NCBI GenBank assembly: GCA_002505355.1
Contig: DAUW01000075.1
Coordinates: 1-14,249, forward strand
Direction: 5' to 3'
From: Euryarchaeota archaeon UBA229
GTDB lineage: Archaea; Thermoplasmatota; Poseidoniia; Poseidoniales; Poseidoniaceae
Length of the DNA: 14,249 bases
Shown: piece after piece, positions 6,643 to 13,835 of the stretch
Layout of the letters: each line of letters opens with the position of its first letter
Position numbering within the stretch: the stretch's first letter is position 1
Position numbers and translations under genes: made by a program
Notes under the pieces: model-generated
The model's database searches: none
The model's input: only the letters and a program-made list of their open reading frames with translations
What the model was told of the DNA's origin: nothing

Positions 6643-7848
6643 CTAGGAACTACCTCCTGTGCCCATGTCGATGCTTAGTGGCATTCTAATTATTGCCACC
6701 TCATCGGGGGTAAGACGTTCCACAAATGGAACTTTTGCCGTGGTATAGCCGGGTGGCAGCCATGGCGTGAGTAAAATGTCGCTCAGGGGTTCCATGGAAC
6801 GATTTTGTGCTCTAATAGTGACCATTATTTCACCAGATCTCATCTCATATGCAGTTGAAACCGCTAACTTCCTGGAAAGTGGTATTTCGTCAGCACCATA
6901 CCTGCCTTCTGACTTTATGTCGAAACGCAGTGGAAGATTTCCTCCGGGTGCGATAATTGGTAAGTCAACAGATGATGGAATAGAGCTCCAGCCTTCAGGA
7001 ACTGGTGGTGATAGACGCATTGCTGGCATAGCAATTGGCCCATCGTTAATCAATCTGACCAGCAGGACACCGGTGTCACCACCGGCTGGCCAACGGGTGT
7101 CAACGCCAAGCCAGAAATGACGGAAAAAGAATGGATTTAGCGTCGATGTATTACCGCCAATCAGGTCATCGACCAAGAATTCTATTTCTGTTGCTGCTTG
7201 ACCAACATCGCCAATTTCCGCAGCAGAAGTGGCTTTTCTCAAGCCAAGTAGAATGTTCTCAGCTTCTATCCGATCGATTTTCTTTTCCTTGAGTAAGCGA
7301 TGCAGCATAGCGATACTGCGGCGCAAATAAAGGACATCTTCTTCTAAACTTACAAGGGCTTGTTCAGCCTTCTTAACGCTGGTTTTAGCCAACCTAAGTT
7401 TGTGAAGTGACAAGTAGTTTTTGGCTTCCATGATATCGATTTCTGTTGCTGCAAGAGAGTTACTATCTTGCTGAACAACATCACGAACTAGCGAATCTAA
7501 TTCTTGCGAGGCAGACATAATTCTTTGCTCGACCTCTGCCTTGACTTCCTCGGTTGCCTCAATACTCTCAATTACCTCAGCAGCCTTTTCAGCCGGTTCG
7601 GGATCCTCAATCTCGGTTCTCGGTGCCTCGTGGAAGGTTTCATCCTCTAATTCTTCCATATATTCTCTGACTTTGTCTTGGAAAGATTCGCCAGACTCGG
7701 TTGAATTTGCGTTATTATCTGTGGTTGAATCATCGCCATCAACCTCGGATTCAATGTCCTCAATTTCGATTTGTTGAACGACATCATCCTCTAGGATATC
7801 ATCGATATCGAATTCAATGCCATCTTCCGAGTTTTCTTCAGACATCAT
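6643..7848 (-). CDS. Acidic coiled-coil protein with a C-terminal Ig-like beta-sandwich, archaellum-linked, function unknown
   Basis: I do not recognise a named family. The 401-aa product lacks a signal peptide and membrane segment, so it should be cytosolic. Residues 1-85 are highly acidic and low-complexity. A long helical region spans about 85-232, with heptad-like stretches (for example around 140-205) rich in Leu, Glu, Lys and Arg, suggesting a coiled coil or helical-repeat hairpin. From about 250 to 395 the sequence is beta-rich and appears to hold two Ig-like sandwiches; the first contains LINDG at 266-270 and PPVPEGW at 281-287, resembling the PEGW-containing repeats of the giant protein encoded just upstream. 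Two ATGs in tandem (7848 and 7845) follow AGGAGGTGA; the second has better spacing (six bases). The gene begins inside the end of the giant gene and precedes the archaellins by 47 bases, so a role as motor or envelope adaptor is inferred. Confidence 0.85.
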   Translation of the reverse strand: MMSEENSEDGIEFDIDDILEDDVVQQIEIEDIESEVDGDDSTTDNNANSTESGESFQDKVREYMEELEDETFHEAPRTEIEDPEPAEKAAEVIESIEATEEVKAEVEQRIMSASQELDSLVRDVVQQDSNSLAATEIDIMEAKNYLSLHKLRLAKTSVKKAEQALVSLEEDVLYLRRSIAMLHRLLKEKKIDRIEAENILLGLRKATSAAEIGDVGQAATEIEFLVDDLIGGNTSTLNPFFFRHFWLGVDTRWPAGGDTGVLLVRLINDGPIAMPAMRLSPPVPEGWSSIPSSVDLPIIAPGGNLPLRFDIKSEGRYGADEIPLSRKLAVSTAYEMRSGEIMVTIRAQNRSMEPLSDILLTPWLPPGYTTAKVPFVERLTPDEVAIIRMPLSIDMGTGGSS

Positions 7849-10800
7849 CGGTCACCTCCTCATCGTTTCCTAAATCTCCGCCGGTTTGTAAATCGTCGAA
7901 TATCGCATCGAGATTAATCCCGTCGTTCGCTAAGTCATTTAATAATCGCGCCGGGTCCGATAAATCTCTTTCGATTCTAATCGCTTTTACTTCGATATCT
8001 GTTAACCGACCGTACAAGGTACCGTACATCGAATCAGCTCTGCGAATTAGGATTGAAACACCAATTGACAAGATAACCACATAAGCCGCGATTGACAATA
8101 GGTTATCCTGGCTAGTGTCAATTTGGGGCGGAATACCCAAGACTACCCCCAATAGGCCAAATACCGGCATCGCTAGGATAATTCGCAGTTGTCTTCTGCT
8201 GTCTGCGAGCGCTTGGAAATGATCTGCATAGAGGGTTGATACTCCTTTTCTGGCACGCTGATAGTCCTCATGTATTAATCTAAATTCGTCTGTGCTCATC
8301 CACGTCATGCGCCACAGCCAAAGAGCGGCAATGAGCAGCACTGCAGGCCCCCAGTAGACTACATTGAAAAGGTGGAAGGCAAAACCAAAGGCGAGGATTC
8401 CAGAGTAAGTAGAGAAGAGCCTAAACTTCTCATTTTGTCCGTTAAGTCGTGCTAAGACTAGAGACAGTAGACCGAATATAATGAAAGCAACAAAGGATGA
8501 GGATTGTCCTGGCGACCAGGAGTATACCTCATCTTTGTAGACGTACCGATCATTACCTTCAACATTCTTACTCAGCATTGGTGCGTCTATCGAAACAACG
8601 CAGGTACCATCAATTGATTGACGCCACCAATCAATGGTATCAGAGGTTATCGCCCAGTCTAGCACAACCTCTTGGTTTGGACCCAGTTGTATGACTGGGT
8701 CTTGTTGTGTGTGTACTGTTGATCCTGAACATTCAAGAGCAACCGTGAATATTAACGCCTGTGCTGTGCCGTCGTTACGAATTCTAGCGCTAACAGTTGC
8801 GTCAGTACCCTCTTCCATGGTACCTGAGCTAACCCAAACCTCTGCGACGCTCGGGTCGGCAAATACATCGAGTTTGAAAGTGAAAGTTGATTCGTTAAAT
8901 ACTGTGTACGCTGAATTTTCTGTCTCGTGGAATAGTCTGAAAGTTAGATCCCATCCATCTTCAGTGATGATATTTGGCCGGTTGGGGGCATCGACCCTAA
9001 TCTTCAATGGGTTAGTGACATCCCATGCTTCTCTTATTGGGAGTTGATACCTATGCTCGGCACCAGCTGACCCAGCACCACAATCCGCAGGATCAAGTGG
9101 CAAGAGGATCTCTTCGTCTTCTAATACCAGAGTAAAAGACCATGGATAAAGCGATTCATCCAGTCCAGCCGCAGTAAAATCGTACAATCGCTCTGCCGCA
9201 CACAACTCCAGTTCATAGGATGCATCATTTGACGCACCGAGCGGAATGTGCGAGTAGACAATGTTTACCTCCATGGGCCCGTCATTAACATCCGGTTTGA
9301 GATCGATATCACTAGCCTCGAAGAATCTCGACATCTTCAAGGTTGAATTCAAGAATCCAATACCGTCAACACTAGAATCGTTAGGAGTTAACTGAATTGA
9401 TAGTAGCGCATATAGACTCAGATCCGGATTTAGTTCCTCAGCACTGACGACAAAGTCAAAACTAACATTTTGGCCTACTGGCATGAATAGACTCGTAGGA
9501 GCATTGCTGTCAACACTCCATTCATTGCTTTCCACAACCCCACCCGGTTTGTTAATTTGATATGCAACGTCTACTGTCACATCTCTATTACCGACATTCA
9601 TCACCGTGGCTGAGAAAGTTCGGTCCCATTGACGATGGTATTCCATATAGTCTGGCCATTCAACTACGTCAAGAATAAACATCGGGGATATGACCATTCT
9701 CACCGTAGCAATTGTCACAGGCATTTCGGTCTCTTGATCTACTAGACTTATGTTGAGATAGTGAATAGAGCCGTCAGTGAGTGAAATTTCTTGACCCAGA
9801 TTAGGTACCGTCACTGTCACACTACCTTGATTTTCTTCATCCATTGAGAGCGTCATTGACTGGCTTTGTGGGACGACTGTCCATCCGCTATCTACCGATA
9901 CCACGACGTCGAAAGTTTCCTCGAGGTTTCCTGAATTAATCACGGTGAAGTCCACGACTTGATCTTGTCCGGGCAGCACGCCAATTTGGTAAGGTGCATC
10001 GATACTTAGTTCGCTCTGTTCGCTAACAACGCCAACAATCTCGGCACTCTCATTAACATCATCTCCCGATGAAACGTAGATTGTTGCTCGGTAAAATCCG
10101 GCGGAATCCGCATCAATAGTTGAAGCCAGGCGGACTTTTACTGAATCAGTGTAACCTGGGGCAATGAGTATCTCATTGGGGCTTTCGAGGGTAAAATCGA
10201 CTTCGCCAGATTCGGTATCGTCTAGCCACACCGAGAAAATTGTTGGAGTATTGCCGGTGTTGGTAATGAACACTCTAGTAATGGGCGTCTCTGCCATCAA
10301 TGTATTGATGTTGACTGTTTGGTTGGTCGGTGACAGTGAAGCACCTATTGATGGACCTACTCGAATTGTTACCGGTATGACATCTATTAGTATGCCTGTT
10401 GCGCTGTCTTCTACCTTGACGTTGACATCGATTAAAGAGTTAGCAGCAGTGGAATTGTCTGTTGTGATAGTGAGGTCAAAATCCCTCATGTGTAAACCGC
10501 CGGTATTGGGATAATCAGCCACGTCTGCTTCAAGGTCATTTATTGTATTAGCACTGGTAGTGGTAGTACTGACTAAGGCAATCCAACCCTCTGGTAGGTC
10601 ATCAAGGACTGACAGCCTGTAAGAGGCAAGATCATTACCAGTATTCTCAAGTTTTAACGGGACCAGCGTAGCCTCTGCCAACGGTACGTCGAAAGGACCC
10701 TTGTCAACGATATCAACACCCTGAATAGCAGGGACATTTATGGTGATATTTCGCGTAACGGTGGGGGCAATCAGGTTACTTATTGATGGCGGTACTGGTA

Positions 10801-12715
10801 TCGAAGCAATCACGGGGATTACCATGGTCCCGGCGAGAGGGTAATCTGCGTCGGGTCCTTGAATGCCTAAGGCACCAACTTTTGTGGTGCCCAGTGCGAG
10901 ACCAAGTAGTGACTCATTAGATACGTTGGCACTCCATCGGTCTATCTCATTGAAGCCCCCGTTATTCAAAGGAGTGAAGGACAGGTTGCCCAGCTCAATA
11001 ACTCCGTCAACCGTTGTCACCAATGGATCGTCTAAATTATGACGAACTTCGATGTTCATCTGCCTAAACAACTCTAATCCATCACCGTTTTTCGCCGCAA
11101 TCACGTCATCAACCTCCAAATTAATGGTCTCTTCTACCAAACCCGGATCGATGACTATAACCGGCGCTACTTCCAGAGGTGTGGTCGCTAAAGCAGGAAT
11201 TCCACCTTTAGTGGGTATTGCTTGCACCCAGACACTAAGGGTGTCTCCAGCACCATTATGATCGGCGGAATCCAGCGGCATCTGGATTTTTGGTACTGTG
11301 ATGTTTACTGAGAAGTTTGCCACTTCTGAGACGTTGATTATACCGGTATTGGTAGCACCTAAGCGCACGTCCCAACGGCTATTTGAGGTGGAAAAACCAG
11401 CGATTAAATCGAAAGAGCCAGCAGAATTACCGTTGTTTTCAATCGTTGCATTAAAGCCAATTTCATCTCCTGGTACAACGATTACCGTTGTTGATGGCAT
11501 GGTTATATCGGCAATATATGATTCAACTGCCATGATCAAAGTTGTTGCCGTCAAGTCATATGACGGCCCATTAGCATCGATTGATGAAGCAGTCAAGGTA
11601 ACAGTATCAACAGCAGAACTCGCAGCATTTGCAGGCACGTCTACCTGGACTTGGATATTTTCAACATGACCGTTTTGAAACAAATTTGTCGGCGTACTGG
11701 AAAGCAATGTTGCCCATCCTTGGACTGATGATACTGAAAGAGTGAAACTGTCTTCTTCTGCCCCAGTCATGGTAAGCCAATAATTGAGGGTTGTAGACAA
11801 GCCGGGTTGAGTCGTTCGGTCTGCGGGGGTGGATAGAGTTGCAGCATAATCTGAAAACCGCACATCAACTGTGCCAACTGGCACTAGTTCGTCATAACCG
11901 TTGCCAGTGAATCTAACCTCTGCAGTTAACGTCCACACGCCCGCACTCAGCGGGGTGTTCATTACATATTGAATCTGAATCGGTACTGCAGCAATCTTTA
12001 GCGATCCCTTTGTTACTGGGTAACTGGTAAGGGGATCCTCCACGACAATGATATTGGTGGGGTCATTGATGTCAACAAAGGTCAATACCATCCTAGCAGT
12101 GATATTCTCCACTCCTTGATTGACCACCGATGCACCAAAGGTTGTTGGTCCAGATGGTATAACCGCCACTGAATTACCAACTCCAGGTGATGGTAGATTA
12201 GCGTTTGACACTCCGCCATCGTTGTAGCGTGGTGCGCTTGCGACATCGAAATCAAGACGCATTTGATTGTTACCAGAATTCTGGTCGGCGAGTGAAAATG
12301 TTTCTGCGAACAACACCTGGTCATTACCCGGTGATGCCGTCCAGGTAATCAGCACCGGTCCATATGACTGTTGAGAGCCGAGTGAGTCGACAACAAAAGA
12401 ATCCACTAGGACTCTGTTGGATGACGGTGACCCCTGGTGGTATAGCGATACCACTACACTGCCTCCAGCAGAACCGGTATTGAATATGTTGATGTTAGCA
12501 GTATGGGTGGCATTTTCCACATAAATATCGGAACCGACTTGAATCGATCCGCCACCTTCCAGAACGAAATTGGTTACCGCAAAGTCTGGAGTGTTACGTG
12601 CTGAGGTATTATCGCCGGCGGAGGCTAAAGGTGTTGCCAGTGGCAGGACAAGCATCAACAGAATTAGGGCTGCAATCGACGGTTTGCGTTGATCAAGCAG
12701 AGACGCCACCCCCAT
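7838..12715 (-). CDS. Giant cell-surface Ig-like repeat protein with five C-terminal membrane segments and cytoplasmic tail
   Basis: The product is 1625 aa from the ATG at 12715. A Sec-type signal peptide (basic QRK, then hydrophobic IAALILLMLVLPLATPLASA) ends near residue 34. The next ~1370 residues are beta-rich and hold at least eight Ig-like repeats of the CARDB/NEW3 style, each marked by an N-x-G turn (INIFNTGSAGG, IENNGNSAGS, LENTGNDLAS, ITNTGNTPTI, VINSGNLEET, VMNVGNRDVT, IRNDGTAQAL). Many N-x-S/T sequons and four late cysteines (about 1172, 1212, 1329, 1372) fit an exported domain. Five membrane segments follow at about 1407-1424, 1433-1453, 1455-1472, 1510-1528 and 1539-1557, with basic residues placing a ~35-residue loop and a ~65-residue acidic C-terminus inside. 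A TTG at 12730 would add five residues but lacks a good ribosome site. The gene overlaps both neighbours. I cannot name it; an envelope scaffold or archaellum anchor is inferred. Confidence 0.88.
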   Translation of the reverse strand: MGVASLLDQRKPSIAALILLMLVLPLATPLASAGDNTSARNTPDFAVTNFVLEGGGSIQVGSDIYVENATHTANINIFNTGSAGGSVVVSLYHQGSPSSNRVLVDSFVVDSLGSQQSYGPVLITWTASPGNDQVLFAETFSLADQNSGNNQMRLDFDVASAPRYNDGGVSNANLPSPGVGNSVAVIPSGPTTFGASVVNQGVENITARMVLTFVDINDPTNIIVVEDPLTSYPVTKGSLKIAAVPIQIQYVMNTPLSAGVWTLTAEVRFTGNGYDELVPVGTVDVRFSDYAATLSTPADRTTQPGLSTTLNYWLTMTGAEEDSFTLSVSSVQGWATLLSSTPTNLFQNGHVENIQVQVDVPANAASSAVDTVTLTASSIDANGPSYDLTATTLIMAVESYIADITMPSTTVIVVPGDEIGFNATIENNGNSAGSFDLIAGFSTSNSRWDVRLGATNTGIINVSEVANFSVNITVPKIQMPLDSADHNGAGDTLSVWVQAIPTKGGIPALATTPLEVAPVIVIDPGLVEETINLEVDDVIAAKNGDGLELFRQMNIEVRHNLDDPLVTTVDGVIELGNLSFTPLNNGGFNEIDRWSANVSNESLLGLALGTTKVGALGIQGPDADYPLAGTMVIPVIASIPVPPSISNLIAPTVTRNITINVPAIQGVDIVDKGPFDVPLAEATLVPLKLENTGNDLASYRLSVLDDLPEGWIALVSTTTTSANTINDLEADVADYPNTGGLHMRDFDLTITTDNSTAANSLIDVNVKVEDSATGILIDVIPVTIRVGPSIGASLSPTNQTVNINTLMAETPITRVFITNTGNTPTIFSVWLDDTESGEVDFTLESPNEILIAPGYTDSVKVRLASTIDADSAGFYRATIYVSSGDDVNESAEIVGVVSEQSELSIDAPYQIGVLPGQDQVVDFTVINSGNLEETFDVVVSVDSGWTVVPQSQSMTLSMDEENQGSVTVTVPNLGQEISLTDGSIHYLNISLVDQETEMPVTIATVRMVISPMFILDVVEWPDYMEYHRQWDRTFSATVMNVGNRDVTVDVAYQINKPGGVVESNEWSVDSNAPTSLFMPVGQNVSFDFVVSAEELNPDLSLYALLSIQLTPNDSSVDGIGFLNSTLKMSRFFEASDIDLKPDVNDGPMEVNIVYSHIPLGASNDASYELELCAAERLYDFTAAGLDESLYPWSFTLVLEDEEILLPLDPADCGAGSAGAEHRYQLPIREAWDVTNPLKIRVDAPNRPNIITEDGWDLTFRLFHETENSAYTVFNESTFTFKLDVFADPSVAEVWVSSGTMEEGTDATVSARIRNDGTAQALIFTVALECSGSTVHTQQDPVIQLGPNQEVVLDWAITSDTIDWWRQSIDGTCVVSIDAPMLSKNVEGNDRYVYKDEVYSWSPGQSSSFVAFIIFGLLSLVLARLNGQNEKFRLFSTYSGILAFGFAFHLFNVVYWGPAVLLIAALWLWRMTWMSTDEFRLIHEDYQRARKGVSTLYADHFQALADSRRQLRIILAMPVFGLLGVVLGIPPQIDTSQDNLLSIAAYVVILSIGVSILIRRADSMYGTLYGRLTDIEVKAIRIERDLSDPARLLNDLANDGINLDAIFDDLQTGGDLGNDEEVTDDV
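7852..7860 (-). promoter_or_regulatory. Shine-Dalgarno of the ~400-aa coiled-coil gene
   Basis: AGGAGGTGA on the minus strand, three bases before the ATG at 7848 and six before the ATG at 7845. It lies within the last codons of the giant gene (Glu-Val-Thr), so translation of the two is coupled. Confidence 0.8.
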
Positions 12716-13133
12716 CGCCCGGCGCCTCAAAACTGTCGATGTTAACCCGCTTGCCCTGTTTCTTCCACTGCGCCAATAATTGCTCTAACAGACGCTCATG
12801 GTCTCGGTCACTAATGCCGAGTCGGCGGCGCTCTTCCCATAACAGCAATTGTTCAGTTTTGCTAAGTAACGCGTCACGCAGATACAGCTCGAGAGTTCTA
12901 CGGTAGGCATCACGGTCAGATATGGCGTAAACGATTGTATCATCGTCAATGAATTGGTCGGCCCGGTGCTGGATGATGTTGCCTAGGGTTAGAGCCTCAT
13001 CATAGGAAATCAACCGCTTATCGAGCTCGGCTTGAATGGTTGATGCGGCTTCTTGCAACTCATACTTGCCTGGGGCTCGCTGAATCTTCTTGAGGAACCT
13101 ACGGGCTCGACGAGACAGACGTAGCCCTACCAT
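12693..13133 (-). CDS. Small basic/acidic all-helical protein, first gene of the archaellum-linked unit, function unknown
   Basis: The 146-aa product has no signal or membrane segment and reads as mostly helical. A basic N-terminus (LRLSRRARRFLKKIQR at 4-19) could bind a membrane surface or nucleic acid. Two helical units follow, at about 24-62 and 75-133; the second contains LGISDRDHERLLEQLLAQW at 105-123, a pattern common in small helical bundle domains where a loop ending in I-S caps a helix. The C-terminus is glycine-rich. It starts at the ATG at 13133 with no Shine-Dalgarno directly upstream. That, together with an AT-rich TTTGAATA box about 25-30 bases upstream, fits a leaderless first cistron. 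Its end overlaps the giant gene by 23 bases, so co-expression is likely. I do not recognise a family, and function cannot be read from sequence. Confidence 0.8.
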   Translation of the reverse strand: MVGLRLSRRARRFLKKIQRAPGKYELQEAASTIQAELDKRLISYDEALTLGNIIQHRADQFIDDDTIVYAISDRDAYRRTLELYLRDALLSKTEQLLLWEERRRLGISDRDHERLLEQLLAQWKKQGKRVNIDSFEAPGDGGGVSA

Positions 13134-13337
13134 ACATTACTGTTGTACAAGGCAGTTATTCAAAGAATCGGTTGCTATATTGGTGTTTAGGCATAATGAA
13201 TACATATTCATTCATACTGAATAAACGGCCATTAGCAAGCACTATTTTTGTTATTTAGTAGTCAAAGTGGGCGAAAATGCGACTTAGACTAAGATTGTGC
13301 GCCCATGCAAGAATTCATCAGTGATGTTGACTGACAA
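13134..13337. promoter_or_regulatory. Divergent intergenic promoter region
   Basis: This 204-base AT-rich gap separates the minus-strand archaellum-linked unit from the plus-strand peroxiredoxin unit, so it must hold both promoters. A TTTGAATA box on the minus strand (13156-13164) is at leaderless spacing from the ATG at 13133. An AT-rich run TATTTTTGTTATTTAGT at 13243-13259 could be the plus-strand TATA region. Nested inverted repeats lie at 13195-13222 and a short palindrome at 13283-13293. No RNA gene is apparent. Confidence 0.5.
13195..13222. repeat. Nested ATTCA/TGAAT inverted repeats, candidate operator
   Basis: AATGAATA and TATTCATT form a perfect 8-bp inverted repeat around CA (13195-13212). 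A second, overlapping pair ATTCA-TAC-TGAAT follows at 13210-13222. This gives four half-sites in 28 bases between two divergent genes, the usual placement for a shared regulator. No protein can be assigned from sequence alone. Confidence 0.6.
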
Positions 13338-13826
13338 ATGGCCATGGACGAGATAGTAAATTTGGAAATTGGCCAAGCTGCACCGAAATTTGATTGCGTA
13401 GATTCGAAAGGTAATTCACACTCGCTGGAAGAATACAATAACAACGGCAAATCTGTTATTTTATACTTCTACCCAAAAGACTCAACATCGGGTTGTACAA
13501 CTCAAGCATGTGACTTTAGAGACTCAATGGCTCGCTTGAACAATGGCAACTACGTAGTGCTTGGAGTATCGAAAGACTCTGCTAAATCACACGAGAACTT
13601 CATCAATAAGCAAGAACTAAACTTTCCTTTGCTAATGGACGAGGATATTTCCCTTCACCAAACATATGGCACCTGGAGAGAAAAAAGCATGTATGGCAAA
13701 ACCTACATGGGAACTTCAAGATCGACATTTGTCATTGGCGCTGACGGTAACCTCACATGGGTAGGCTACGGTGTGAGAACCAAGGGCCACGTCGACAAAA
13801 TAATGACAGACCTAGGTATTGAGTGA
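13338..13826 (+). CDS. bcp: Bcp/PrxQ-type thiol peroxiredoxin
   Basis: This is a cytosolic thioredoxin-fold peroxidase that reduces hydrogen peroxide and organic hydroperoxides using thiol donors. At 162 aa it has the normal length of the family. The active-site region YFYPKDSTSGCTTQACDFRD at residues 43-62 carries the peroxidatic Cys53 and, five residues on, the resolving Cys58 typical of the Bcp/PrxQ alpha-helical two-cysteine type. The conserved arginine falls in GTSRSTFVIGADG at 125-137 (Arg128). A third cysteine, Cys20, is not a family feature. The ATG at 13338 is chosen; an in-frame ATG six bases later is possible. There is no strong Shine-Dalgarno. It is transcribed away from the archaellum unit and followed nine bases later by the acyltransferase gene. 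Its codon use looks more AT-rich than the minus-strand genes, but I have not computed this. Confidence 0.96.
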   Translation: MAMDEIVNLEIGQAAPKFDCVDSKGNSHSLEEYNNNGKSVILYFYPKDSTSGCTTQACDFRDSMARLNNGNYVVLGVSKDSAKSHENFINKQELNFPLLMDEDISLHQTYGTWREKSMYGKTYMGTSRSTFVIGADGNLTWVGYGVRTKGHVDKIMTDLGIE

Positions 13827-13835
13827 GGCGGTGGA

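Noticed and set aside
8634..9047. 137-codon plus-strand open frame inside the giant gene
   Set aside because: It is a shadow of the uninterrupted minus-strand frame, with no ribosome site or domain pattern.
12082..12324. 80-codon minus-strand frame within the giant gene
   Set aside because: It is out of frame with the giant protein and its composition (His, Gln, Trp-rich) is typical of a shifted reading frame.
9000..12600. Tandem DNA repeats or CRISPR-like array in the giant gene
   Set aside because: The repeated signal is at the protein-fold level only (N-x-G turns of Ig-like domains); I see no conserved, regularly spaced DNA repeat.
12598..12906. 102-codon plus-strand open frame across the 146-aa/giant junction
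   Set aside because: The Arg/Ser-rich product is antisense to two genes supported by their overlap and composition.
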